In this document: in pieces, positions 23,699 to 32,178 of the stretch
Layout: each line of letters opens with the position of its first letter
Numbering within the stretch: position 1 is the first letter of the stretch
From: an uncultured Mycobacterium sp.
GTDB lineage: Bacteria > Actinomycetota > Actinomycetes > Mycobacteriales > Mycobacteriaceae
NCBI GenBank assembly: GCA_900078375.1
Contig: FLQS01000023.1
Span: 62,001-126,000, forward strand
Direction: 5' to 3'
DNA length: 64,000 nucleotides
Program-made: the position numbers and the translations under genes
Notes under the pieces: generated by a model
Seen by the model: only the letters and a program-made list of their open reading frames with translations
Told to the model about the DNA's origin: nothing
The model's database searches: none

Positions 23699-26575
23699 TC
23701 AGTTCTGCGCTTTGGTTATCGCGTCGCCGTCTTCCCACAGCAGTAGCTGACGGACCGACCGGCGGGTTCCGTAAGGCCGGAGCATCGAACTGGCGGGGCG
23801 TTGGCGTACCTTCAATGGCCACCAGAACCAGCGGCCGAGCAGGGCCGCGACGGCCGGCGTCATGAAAGACCGCACGATCAGGGTGTCGAACAGCAGACCG
23901 AGCGCGATCGTCGTTCCGATCTGACCGAGAATCCGCAAGTCGGCGAAGACGAACGACGCCATCGTCGCCGCGAACACCAGACCTGCCGCCGTCACCACCG
24001 CGCCCGAGCCGGCCATCGCCCGGATGATGCCGGTATTCAGTCCCGCATGTATCTCTTCTTGGAATCGGGATATCAACAGCAGGTTGTAGTCCGACCCCAC
24101 CGCCAACAGCAGGATGATGGCCAGCGCCAACACGATCCAGAACAGGTGGATCCCAAAGATGTCCTGCCAGATCAACACCGACAACCCGAACGAAGCGCCC
24201 AACGACAGCGCCACGGTGCCCACGATGACGAAAGCCGCGACGATGCTTCGCGTGATGAACATCATGACGAGCAGGATCAGGCTCAGCGCCGCGATCCCAG
24301 CGATCATCAGATCGTATTTGGCGCCGTCCTGGATGTCCTTGTACGTGGCCGCGGTGCCGGCGATGAAGATCTTGGACCCGGCCAGCGGTGTGCCCTTGAC
24401 GGCTTCCTGAGCGGCGTTGCGGATCGAGTCGATATGCGAAATGCCTTCGGGCGTAGCGGGATCGCCGTCGTGGGTGATGATCATCCTGGCGGCCTTACCG
24501 TCCGGTGACATGAACAGCTTCATGCCGCGCTGGAATTCGGGATTGGTGAACGCCTCCGGCGGGAGATAGAACGTGTCGTCGGTTTTCGACGCGTCATACG
24601 CCTGGCCCAGTGCGGTCGAGTTCTGCAGTGCGGCCTGCGCCTGGTCGTTGATGCCCGAGTTGGTGGCGTAGTTGGTCAGCGTCAGGTCGCGGTTGGTCTG
24701 CTGACTTTCGATCTGCGGCGGGATCAACGCGAGCAGTTTCGGTTGCAGCGCATCGAGTTTCGCGATGCTGCCCGCGACGTTGCCGAGTTGATCGGTCAGC
24801 GCGTCAATGCCGTCGAGCGCGTCGAACAGCGAGCGCAGCGCCGCGCAGACCGGGATGTCGTAACAGTGCGGCTCCCAATAGAAGTAGTTGCGCAGCGGCC
24901 GGAAGAAGTCATCGAAGTTGGCGATCTTGTTGCGCAGGTCCTGGGCGGTGGTGACGGTGTCCTGGAATGCCTTGGTCTGCTCGTCGGTGACTTCCTTGGA
25001 CTGCTGCTGCAGCACATACTGCTGGCGCAGAATGTCGATCGAGTTATTGATGACGCCCACCTGCTTGAGCAGGTCGGCGCTGCGGGCCTGCTGGAACGGC
25101 AGGTTGTTGATCTGCCCGAGGCTGCCCGCGCTGACCTGGAACGGTATCGACGTGTGGTCCAGGGGCGTGCCCAGCGGCCGGGTGATCGCCTGCACCTGTG
25201 CGATGCCAGCGGTGTGGAAGACGGCTTTGGCGACCCGCTCCAGCAGGATCATGTCGGTGGAATTGCGCAGATCGTGGTCGGATTCGATCATCAGCAGTTC
25301 GGGATTGAGCCGGGCTTGCGTGAAGTGGCGTTCGGCGGCGGTGTAGCCGACGTTGGCCGGCGCGCCTGCCGGCATGTAGCCGCGGGCGTCGTAACTGGTC
25401 TTGTAGTTCGGCAGGGCAATCAGACCGATGAGGGCGATGCCGACCGTCACCACCAGGATGGGGCCGGGCCAGCGGACGATGGCGGTGCCGATGCGTCGCC
25501 AACCCTGAGTGCGCATCGGGCGGGCGGGTTCGAAGAGGCCGAAGTGGCGGCCGATGACCAGCAGGGCCGGCGCGAGGGTCAGTGCCGCGATCACAGCGAT
25601 CAGGACGCCGATACCGGCGGGCACGCCCAGGCTGTTGAAGTACGGCAGCCGGGTGAACATCAGACACATCACCGCGCCGGCGATCGTCAGGCCCGACCCC
25701 AGGATGATGTGCGCGGTGCCGTGGTACATCGTGTTGTACGCCGTGACGCGGTCCTGCCCGGCGTACCGGGCCTCGTGAAAACGGCCGAGTAGGAATATCG
25801 CGTAGTCGGTTCCGGCGGCGATCACCAAGAGCGTCAACAGGTTCGTCGAGTACGTCGACAGCTCGATGATGCCGGCGTTAGCCAGGACGGCTACCGACCC
25901 ACGGGAGGCGGTCAGCTCGATCATCACCGTGAAGATCACCAAGAACACCGTGGTGAGGCGGCGGTAGAGCCAGAAGAGCATCAACGCGATCACCCCGAGG
26001 GTGATCAGGGTGGTTTTCAGCGTGCCGTGGCGTCCCACCTCGAACTGGTCGGTGACCAGGGGCGCCGCGCCGGTGACGTAGGCGCGGAGGCCGGGGGGCG
26101 GGGGGCTGTTGTTGACGATGTCGCGCACCGAGTCGACGGACTCGTTCGCCAGCGACTCACCCTGGTTGCCGGCGAGGTAAAGCTGCACCAGTGCCGCCTT
26201 GCCGTCAGCGCTCTGCGAGCCGGCCGCCGTGAGTGGATCTCCCCAGAAGTCCTGGATGTGCTGGACGTGTTTGGTGTCCTGTCGGAGCTTCTGGATCAAG
26301 CCGTCGTAGTAGTGGTGCGCGTCGGCGCCGAGCGGCTGGTCGCCTTCCAGGACGATCATCGCCGAGCTGTCGGAGTCGAACTCGCCGAACACCTTGCCGA
26401 TCCGCTTGGCGGCCTGCAGCGACGGCGAATCCTGTGGACTCAGTGACACGTTGTGCTTTTCGGCGACGGTCTCCAGCTGCGGCACGAAGACGTTCGTGAC
26501 GACCGCCAGACCCAGCCAGAACAGCGCGATGACCACCGAGAATCGCCGGATGAGGTCCGGGATCCGGTGGCTCAT
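23699..26575 (-). CDS. mmpL: MmpL-family RND transporter
   Basis: 958 residues, the standard mycobacterial MmpL length. One N-terminal TM helix, a large periplasmic loop, a block of five TM helices with AAGTDYAIFLLGRFHEAR, a second long periplasmic loop, and a final block with VGSDYNLLLISRFQEE. The paired Asp-Tyr residues (GTDY and GSDY) are the proton-relay signature of MmpL proteins. It overlaps the mmpS stop by four bases. MmpS4/MmpL4- and MmpS5/MmpL5-type pairs export siderophores and drugs; the order mmpS-mmpL and length suggest this subgroup, but the cargo is not shown by the sequence. Confidence 0.94.
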   Translation of the reverse strand: MSHRIPDLIRRFSVVIALFWLGLAVVTNVFVPQLETVAEKHNVSLSPQDSPSLQAAKRIGKVFGEFDSDSSAMIVLEGDQPLGADAHHYYDGLIQKLRQDTKHVQHIQDFWGDPLTAAGSQSADGKAALVQLYLAGNQGESLANESVDSVRDIVNNSPPPPGLRAYVTGAAPLVTDQFEVGRHGTLKTTLITLGVIALMLFWLYRRLTTVFLVIFTVMIELTASRGSVAVLANAGIIELSTYSTNLLTLLVIAAGTDYAIFLLGRFHEARYAGQDRVTAYNTMYHGTAHIILGSGLTIAGAVMCLMFTRLPYFNSLGVPAGIGVLIAVIAALTLAPALLVIGRHFGLFEPARPMRTQGWRRIGTAIVRWPGPILVVTVGIALIGLIALPNYKTSYDARGYMPAGAPANVGYTAAERHFTQARLNPELLMIESDHDLRNSTDMILLERVAKAVFHTAGIAQVQAITRPLGTPLDHTSIPFQVSAGSLGQINNLPFQQARSADLLKQVGVINNSIDILRQQYVLQQQSKEVTDEQTKAFQDTVTTAQDLRNKIANFDDFFRPLRNYFYWEPHCYDIPVCAALRSLFDALDGIDALTDQLGNVAGSIAKLDALQPKLLALIPPQIESQQTNRDLTLTNYATNSGINDQAQAALQNSTALGQAYDASKTDDTFYLPPEAFTNPEFQRGMKLFMSPDGKAARMIITHDGDPATPEGISHIDSIRNAAQEAVKGTPLAGSKIFIAGTAATYKDIQDGAKYDLMIAGIAALSLILLVMMFITRSIVAAFVIVGTVALSLGASFGLSVLIWQDIFGIHLFWIVLALAIILLLAVGSDYNLLLISRFQEEIHAGLNTGIIRAMAGSGAVVTAAGLVFAATMASFVFADLRILGQIGTTIALGLLFDTLIVRSFMTPAVAALLGRWFWWPLKVRQRPASSMLRPYGTRRSVRQLLLWEDGDAITKAQN

Positions 26576-27018
26576 CCGGACTTGTCCAGGCAGTAGGTGA
26601 AGGCGTTCAGGGTGTTCACGGTTCGTTCGTCTTTGACGACGTCGTCGATCTTGATCCGACAGCCGATCGAGTCACTGTCACCCTGGGCGGAGACGTTGAC
26701 GAAGACCGCCGGCTGGGTGGTGGTGGTGTCGTAGGCCCAGGGCAGCGTGACGTTGTCGGCGCGCTGTGGTTGGGCGTTCACGTCCGTGTAGGTGATGGTC
26801 GCGACGGTGCCCGGCGGGCCGAAAACCTCCATGACCACGTGCTTCGGGTTGAACGGGACGATGTCGTTGCCGGCGCCGCTTGGCGTGGACGTGACGTCGT
26901 GGGAGCCGAAGATGCCGTGCAGGCGGTACACCGCGAACCCGGCGACCGCGACGACCACCACCGCGACCAGCAGCATCCAGCTTTTGCTCAATCGGCGTCC
27001 GATCGAATCCCGCTGCAT
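26572..27018 (-). CDS. mmpS: MmpS-family membrane accessory protein
   Basis: 148 residues from the ATG at 27018, which has AAAGGG at good spacing; an ATG five codons upstream (27033) lacks a ribosome-binding site. One N-terminal TM helix (about 14-34) is followed by a periplasmic beta-sandwich domain with VVMEVFGPPGTVATITYTDV, DNVTLPWAYD and a Cys pair near the C-terminus (IGCRIKI and TYCLDKSG), as in MmpS4 and MmpS5. It is the partner of the MmpL encoded next, with which it overlaps by ATGA. It is preceded by a palindrome that may bind a regulator. Confidence 0.93.
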   Translation of the reverse strand: MQRDSIGRRLSKSWMLLVAVVVVAVAGFAVYRLHGIFGSHDVTSTPSGAGNDIVPFNPKHVVMEVFGPPGTVATITYTDVNAQPQRADNVTLPWAYDTTTTQPAVFVNVSAQGDSDSIGCRIKIDDVVKDERTVNTLNAFTYCLDKSG

Positions 27019-27081
27019 CCGTGACCCTTTCATGAGCGGCGACAGGCGCTGACGGCGACGGACCTTCTATAGGGTGGCTAA

Positions 27082-27094
27082 TCAACCTAGTTGA
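27082..27094. promoter_or_regulatory. Palindrome upstream of mmpS, candidate operator
   Basis: TCAAC-CTA-GTTGA is a perfect 5-bp-arm inverted repeat about 65 bases upstream of the mmpS start. No regulator gene is adjacent. A TCTATA/TATAGA box lies at 27066-27071, plausible as a minus-strand -10 element, with TGTCAA (27096-27091 on the minus strand) as a poor -35 at long spacing. This is suggestive only. Confidence 0.3.
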
Positions 27095-27202
27095 CAGTAC
27101 GACACGGGACCGTACTCCACAACACTGGAAGACGGACATTCCGAGGCGCGTCCGGCCTCGCATCGCAGGCAGCCAGCGCCAGGGCGGACGCGCGCCCCAT
27201 GA

Positions 27203-27559
27203 CCGTGGTGCCGCCGAACCGTTCACCGCTTAGACTGCCCGCCGGACGGCGCGTTCTACGAATACCTAAGCTGGCGGACTCCGAGGGGCAAGCTGCTGGA
27301 ACACCGGACGGCCAACACGGGGCAACGTGGCATTGGCGTGTATTTCGGTCTGCTGCAACTGGTGTTCAACCTCAGCTGGGTGATCTACGTCATCTATCTA
27401 CCGCAGCTGGCCCACCAGGCCGGCATCGCCGGTTGGGCCGTGCCATGGATCCTGGTGGCCGACCACGCCTGGTTGGTCGGCGGCCTGTTGCTCGTACCGA
27501 TGATCCGGCACAAAGACGGCGTGAACTGCGGCCCGCAGGCGGGAACAATTGTCACCTGA
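27203..27559 (+). pseudogene. N-terminal fragment of an MFS-type membrane protein
   Basis: The frame is open from about 27203, but its only usual start codon is the GTG at 27338. From there it encodes 73 residues beginning VYFGLLQLVFNLSWVIYV and continuing IYLPQLAHQAGIAGWAVPWIL, which looks like the first helices of an actinobacterial MFS permease. After about 45 residues the similarity ends, and the protein stops at 27559. Sequence before the GTG (with YEYLSWRTPRGKLLEHRTANTGQRG in frame) looks coding but has no start. I read it as a truncated gene; a small intact membrane protein is the alternative. Confidence 0.45.
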
Positions 27560-27611
27560 AAGAGAAGCACCTTTCGCCGCCGTAATCGCCCCGTCAGTGG
27601 GCCGTTGCTCT

Positions 27612-28475
27612 TCAGCCGCGCGGCCACACAATCATCGGCACCGGCAGCGCCCGCATGATCTTGCTTGCCGAGTGGCCGAGGAAGAGCCGCTTCGGCTGCG
27701 CCAAACGGCTGGAGCCGACCAGGACGATCTCGCTGTCCTCGAAGTCCAGTTCCAGGACAGCATCGTCAAGCGAATGTCCTTGTCCCACAACACTCGTTAC
27801 CGACACGCCGGCGGGAAGCGCGGCGGTGGCCTTGTCCACGAGGCCGGCCGCGTGCTGCTGCGCCAGCCGGGTCCACTCGTGGCGGCGCTCCTCACTGCCT
27901 CCCTCACCGACGGCGACAAGCGACATCAGCCGAAGGGGCACCTTCCACTCGGCCGCCAGACTGATCGCATTGTCGAACAGATTCTCGTTGCCCGGTCGCA
28001 TCCCTATCGCGCAGGTGATGCGGGTGATGCGCTCCCGGGATTCGTATCCAGCCGGCGCCAGTGCCACCGGCACCTCCGAGGAGTGCAGCAGAGCATCGGC
28101 CAGACTTCCCAGCCCGAACCGCCCGCTGCGGACGCGATGGAAGGTGCCGACGACGATCAGGGCCGCCTCGCCCTGATCGGGATCAGTCGCAGCGTCGAGC
28201 AGTCCTTCAGTGATGGAGTCCGCCCTGCGCAGGTGCCCTTCGGCCTGAACGTCGTTCGGCACCTGGGCCAGTCCATCCGCGAGCCATTCGCGGCCCTGCT
28301 CCTCGACTTCGGCGTTGAAAGCCTGGTCGGGTGAGTACCGGTGAAAAGTCGGCGCGCCACTGGGCAACACCGCGACCAGATCCAGCGTCGCGCCTGAGGA
28401 CCGGGCCAAGGTGGCCGCGAGATTGACCGCGTCAAGGCCGCGGCGGCGGGGGCCATAACCGACGACGTACCGCAT
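27612..28475 (-). CDS. Universal stress protein, tandem UspA domains, degenerate ATP site
   Basis: 287 residues from the ATG at 28475 with two UspA-like domains of about 140 residues. The ATP-binding signature of Usp proteins (G-2X-G-9X-G-S/T) is not intact in either: the first domain reads GTFHRVRSGRFGLGS and the second GSSRLAQPKRLFLGHS, each missing the second glycine. It is therefore probably a non-ATP-binding Usp. It is divergent from the amino-acid permease gene and forms a Usp-permease-Usp block with the gene at 30056, an arrangement I recall from mycobacterial stress/dormancy loci. No clear DosR box was found. Confidence 0.85.
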   Translation of the reverse strand: MRYVVGYGPRRRGLDAVNLAATLARSSGATLDLVAVLPSGAPTFHRYSPDQAFNAEVEEQGREWLADGLAQVPNDVQAEGHLRRADSITEGLLDAATDPDQGEAALIVVGTFHRVRSGRFGLGSLADALLHSSEVPVALAPAGYESRERITRITCAIGMRPGNENLFDNAISLAAEWKVPLRLMSLVAVGEGGSEERRHEWTRLAQQHAAGLVDKATAALPAGVSVTSVVGQGHSLDDAVLELDFEDSEIVLVGSSRLAQPKRLFLGHSASKIMRALPVPMIVWPRG

Positions 28476-28640
28476 GCTTGGTGACGCTAACACGGGCGGT
28501 GGGCGCAGGTTGGTCGACTGCAGAAACGTTCTCGCCCTTGGCCGCTGGGCGGGTTGGTGTCGTCAAAAAGTGCCGGAGTAGCCGCCGTTGTGGTAAGCCA
28601 CAGCGTACGAGTCGGGACGATTTGATGATGGTGGTCGAAG

Positions 28641-30014
28641 ATGAGTCAGGTTGCCTCTGGGCCGAAGGGCACCACCCAGCTCGCCCGGACGCTCGGTCTG
28701 TGGGCCATCGTGGGTCTCGGCCTGGGTTACATGACGCCGACGGTCGTGTTCGACACGTTCGGCATCGTCTCGACCGAGACCGGGAACGTGGTCCCGACCG
28801 CCTACATCTTCGCGTTGGTGGTCATGATGTTCACGGCGATCAGTTATGGCCGGATGACTCAGGTCTTCCCGTCCGCCGGTTCGGCCTACACGTACACCAC
28901 CGAGACCATCAGCCCCAACCTCGGCTTCCTGATCGGGTGGGCGGCGCTGCTCGACTACCTGTTGCTGCCGTTGGTCAACGCGCTCATCATCCGCAGCTAC
29001 CTGTATTCGTTCTTCCCCTCGGCCCCGGCCTGGATCTGGGTCGTGGTGTACGTCTCCGTCATCACCGGGATGTGCCTGTTCAGCATGACCAACACCTCGC
29101 GCGTCAACATGCTGCTGGTGGTGTTCGAGGTGGTCCTGATCGGGGTGTTCCTGATCCTGGCCGCGAAATCCCTGATCGACGGGATGGGCAATGGGACGCT
29201 CTTCTCCACGCAACCGTTGTGGCACGAAGGCGGACACCTCAACCTGGTCATCACCGGTGCCACCATCGTGGCCTTCTCGTTCATCGGCTTCGACGCGATC
29301 ACCATGTACACCGAGGAGGCGAAGGACCCCTCCACCGTGCCGAAGGCGATCATGCTGGCACTGTTGATCGGTGGTGCGATCTTCTTCGTCGCCGCATTCT
29401 TCACCCAGTCCCTGTTTCCGGACGTTTCCAACTTCAGCGAGGAATCGTTGGAGAACAGTGCGCTACCCGAGATCGCCTTCAACGTCGGTGGGCATCTGTT
29501 CAAGATCCTGCTCACCGCCGCGGCGTTCGCGGCGACGGTGGCCTCCAGCCTCGCCTCGCACGCTTCGGTGTCGCGGCTGCTGTACGTCATGGGCCGTAAC
29601 GGCCGCGGCCCGATCGGGCGTTTCTTCGGTTATCTGCATCCGAGCTTCCAAACCCCGGCGTACGCAATCGTCTTCGTGGGTGTGGTGTCGCTGCTGGCGA
29701 TTGCGTTCAATCTCGACTTCGTGGCCTCGCTGATCAACTTCGGCGCCTTGGTCGCGTTCACGTTCGTGAACCTGACCGTGATCGTTTACTTCGCCTACCG
29801 GCGTCGCGAGGTCCGCGGGGCACGTCAGATTCTGCGGAACATTGTCCTGCCGGCCATCGGTGTCATGCTCACGGTTGTTCTGTGGCTGTATCTTTCGGCC
29901 GAGTCGACCCGGTACGGGATCATTTGGTTCGGTATCGGGATCGTCGTGCTGCTGTGGCTGACGCGATTCTTCCGGCGGCCGCTGACCATCAACATGGGCG
30001 AGGCCGAGACCTGA
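28641..30014 (+). CDS. APC-family amino-acid permease
   Basis: 457 residues with about 12 membrane helices. The N-terminal helix contains GLGLGYMTPTVVFDTFGIVS, equivalent to the unwound TM1 that binds substrate in APC transporters. Further typical features are the TGATIVAFSFIGFDAITMYTEEAKDP block (TM6 and following loop) and the SSLASHASVSRLLYVMGRNG segment after TM8. It lies between two Usp genes and has a decayed paralogue at 19285-19596. Substrate specificity is not predictable, though the family imports amino acids or polyamines. Confidence 0.92.
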   Translation: MSQVASGPKGTTQLARTLGLWAIVGLGLGYMTPTVVFDTFGIVSTETGNVVPTAYIFALVVMMFTAISYGRMTQVFPSAGSAYTYTTETISPNLGFLIGWAALLDYLLLPLVNALIIRSYLYSFFPSAPAWIWVVVYVSVITGMCLFSMTNTSRVNMLLVVFEVVLIGVFLILAAKSLIDGMGNGTLFSTQPLWHEGGHLNLVITGATIVAFSFIGFDAITMYTEEAKDPSTVPKAIMLALLIGGAIFFVAAFFTQSLFPDVSNFSEESLENSALPEIAFNVGGHLFKILLTAAAFAATVASSLASHASVSRLLYVMGRNGRGPIGRFFGYLHPSFQTPAYAIVFVGVVSLLAIAFNLDFVASLINFGALVAFTFVNLTVIVYFAYRRREVRGARQILRNIVLPAIGVMLTVVLWLYLSAESTRYGIIWFGIGIVVLLWLTRFFRRPLTINMGEAET

Positions 30015-30055
30015 GCGAGTGCCGAGGCAGTCGGCGTTTCTCCAACCGCAGGCGA

Positions 30056-30934
30056 TTACCGGACCACGAGCACCGGGCACTCGGCGTGATGAATCAGGTT
30101 CTGGCCGACCGAACCGAGGATCGAGTCGGCGACTCTTCCGCGGCCGTGGCTGCCGACGACCACCAACTGAGCCTCCCGCGACAGATCGGTGAGCCCTTTC
30201 GCCGGGCTGATGTCTCGAAAGACCTTGATCACGTGGGCGTTCGGGTACTTCCTGGCCAGCGGTTCGACCAACTCGTCGATCTGCTGGCGCTGTTGTGTCT
30301 GCAACAGGTCCAGTAGCGGCCAGTCCATGTTCCCCTGGCCACCGAGATCGCCCATTCCAACCGCGGCGTCGAGCTCCCACATGTGCACCACCGACAGCTG
30401 CGCATGCAACACCCGGGCGATGTCGAAGGCCTCCGCGAGCGCGCGGCCAGACGCCTCGGAGTCGTCGACGCCGACGACGACGGGCAACGGCTTGCCGGTC
30501 CGCCTGGCGACAGGGGGTCGCCAGACCACGACGGGGCAGTGGGTCCGATGGACCGCTCTCACGACGTGTCCGCCCAGCGCGCGATGGTCCGACGCACCGG
30601 TGCCCACCACTAGCACGCGGGCAGATTGCGAGGCGTCTGCCAGGGCCGTCGCGACCGCGCCTTTGACCGTCGCCGTGCTGATCGCAAGAGCGGGATACGC
30701 CGACCGCACGACCGCCTCCGCCGCTGCGAGTACCCCGTCGCCGTTTCCCTCGAGTCCGGTGGATGCGTCAGCAGCGCTGGCGAAATGCCAGTCCAACCGC
30801 GGGATCGCGTGAAGCAACGTCAGCGGCAGGGCATGTTTGGTCGCGAACTCTGCGGCCCAGCGGGCAGCGCCGAGGGCGGCATCCGATCCGTCGATACCGA
30901 CGACGACCGGCTGCTCATGGGTTGCGGTAGTCAC
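30056..30934 (-). CDS. Universal stress protein, tandem UspA domains with canonical ATP site
   Basis: 292 residues and two Usp domains. The second domain ends with GSHGRGRVADSILGS, which fits G-2X-G-9X-G-S exactly, so ATP binding is expected; the first domain has the looser VVGTGASDHRALGGHVVRA. N-terminal VVVGIDGSDAALGAARWAAEFA is typical of the family. It is convergent with the permease gene. The contrast with the degenerate Usp on the other side of the permease suggests division of labour within the block. Confidence 0.92.
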   Translation of the reverse strand: MTTATHEQPVVVGIDGSDAALGAARWAAEFATKHALPLTLLHAIPRLDWHFASAADASTGLEGNGDGVLAAAEAVVRSAYPALAISTATVKGAVATALADASQSARVLVVGTGASDHRALGGHVVRAVHRTHCPVVVWRPPVARRTGKPLPVVVGVDDSEASGRALAEAFDIARVLHAQLSVVHMWELDAAVGMGDLGGQGNMDWPLLDLLQTQQRQQIDELVEPLARKYPNAHVIKVFRDISPAKGLTDLSREAQLVVVGSHGRGRVADSILGSVGQNLIHHAECPVLVVR

Positions 30935-30952
30935 ACCTTGAGACTATTGGGG

Positions 30953-31264
30953 CTACCCGGCGAAGCAGGGGGCATCGGCCGGGGTGTAGTACGGCAGGCC
31001 GGTCGGGGAGATACAGGGCGCCTCGCCGGGAAATGCGGGGACCAGCGAATACGCGTAGCTCTCCGGGAAGCCGTAGCGCGCCCAGTCACCGGCCACTGCA
31101 GCGTCCACCGCGTCGCCGGCGATACCCGGGGTGCAACCGCCGACGGTCACGTGCCGGCCCCCGACGTCGCCGCATATGTCAGCCTGGGCCGCCGGGGCGA
31201 TCGCTGCGGGGATTGCCGACAAAGCAGCCACGCTCAACAGGATCGCTGCAGTTCTTTTGGTCAT
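30953..31264 (-). CDS. Small secreted protein, unknown function
   Basis: 103 residues. The N-terminus is a classical Sec signal peptide: MTKR, then a hydrophobic core of Ala/Leu/Val to about residue 22 and an AQA-type cleavage site near 26-28. The mature part is about 75 residues with four cysteines, spaced to allow two disulfides, and is rich in Pro, Gly and Tyr. No family was recognised; such small Cys-containing exported proteins are common in mycobacteria. It lies 18 bases upstream of the Usp gene on the same strand order and may share its promoter. Confidence 0.75.
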   Translation of the reverse strand: MTKRTAAILLSVAALSAIPAAIAPAAQADICGDVGGRHVTVGGCTPGIAGDAVDAAVAGDWARYGFPESYAYSLVPAFPGEAPCISPTGLPYYTPADAPCFAG

Positions 31265-31397
31265 GCCGTCATTGTCGCAGGCTGGTGGGCATGCGTTACC
31301 GCGTTACCGCATATCAGCCGCCTGGGATGACGCGTCACCGCCCCAAGCGCGGCAGGTTGGACGGTAAACAACGGTTCTTTGCCGAACCGGGGCGCGC

Positions 31398-32069
31398 TTA
31401 CGGCAGTTTCGCCCGTAATCCCGAGAAGATGGTATTCAGGCTGAATTCCAGCTGCTGCCCGTCGTCGGCATCGGTGTCGCGGGCCGCCACCACTTGGCGC
31501 AGTACGGGAAAGTCGTCGGCACCGGCGCTACGCAACGCGGTCGCCACCTCTGAGACGTAGGGGTGCTCTCTGCTCTGGGAAAGGAATACCGCTTCACGGC
31601 CCGCAGCGTGGCCCAGCTCGCTGACGAGACGCAGTATGTGACTCGCGTCGTCCACGGAGAATCCCGCATCGACCAACGCTCGAAGTACACGCTCGACAGG
31701 TTCGAGCGCTCCGAGGCTACTGGCCGGCAGCCGGAAATAGGTCGCCAGCACGCCCAGTGCGACGTGGGCTTCGCGCAGGGCGGCCGCATAGCCACGCAGT
31801 ACGTCGCGCCAGTCGCCGCCGTGGGGTATCGCCATTCGACTCAGCTCGACGGTGAACGCGTCGACGGCTACCAGTTCACGCAGCGTTTCGCGGTCCCCTA
31901 CGTGGTAGTTGAGAGCCTTGGGATCGACGCCAAGTACGTCGGCGACGCCCTGCATCGTGAGCTGCTCCGGGGCTAGCGTGCGGGCGGCCGACACGATCCG
32001 CTCGCGTGTTATCTGTCGCGGTCGCCCTCGCTGCCGGGGCTTCGCGGGGTCTCCCGCTGCGTCCTGCAC
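31398..32069 (-). CDS. TetR-family transcriptional regulator
   Basis: 223 residues. The N-terminal arm is basic (KPRQRGRPRQITRERIVSAARTLAPE) and leads into a TetR helix-turn-helix with MQGVADVLGVDPKALNYHVGDRETL. The C-terminal part has a TetR_C-like all-helical ligand domain. It is divergent from the molybdopterin oxidoreductase gene across 109 bases that hold a perfect 5-bp-arm palindrome, so it is the best candidate to regulate the Mo-enzyme/EBP-like operon. Confidence 0.88.
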   Translation of the reverse strand: MQDAAGDPAKPRQRGRPRQITRERIVSAARTLAPEQLTMQGVADVLGVDPKALNYHVGDRETLRELVAVDAFTVELSRMAIPHGGDWRDVLRGYAAALREAHVALGVLATYFRLPASSLGALEPVERVLRALVDAGFSVDDASHILRLVSELGHAAGREAVFLSQSREHPYVSEVATALRSAGADDFPVLRQVVAARDTDADDGQQLEFSLNTIFSGLRAKLP

Positions 32070-32112
32070 GTCACGCCTTTCCGTTCCGAACTTCCATCGA
32101 AGCGTGATAATT

Positions 32113-32124
32113 TCCCGTTCGGGA
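32113..32124. promoter_or_regulatory. Palindromic candidate operator between TetR and Mo-oxidoreductase genes
   Basis: TCCCG-TT-CGGGA is a perfect inverted repeat within an AT-richer patch, with ATTT on the left and ATAAAT on the right extending the symmetry. It sits 44 bases from the TetR start and 55 from the oxidoreductase start. It probably binds the divergent TetR protein; this is inferred from position and symmetry. Confidence 0.42.
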
Positions 32125-32178
32125 TAAATTCGTAAAATCCGAGTACGTCAGTGCCAGCAATGAGGACAGCCTAGGACC

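Noticed and set aside
27034..27202. Searched for a regulator gene next to mmpS
   Set aside because: The stretch holds only a palindrome and no coding-like frame on either strand.
28476..28640. Looked for a DosR-type box ahead of the Usp and permease genes
   Set aside because: No sequence close to the 20-base DosR consensus was found.
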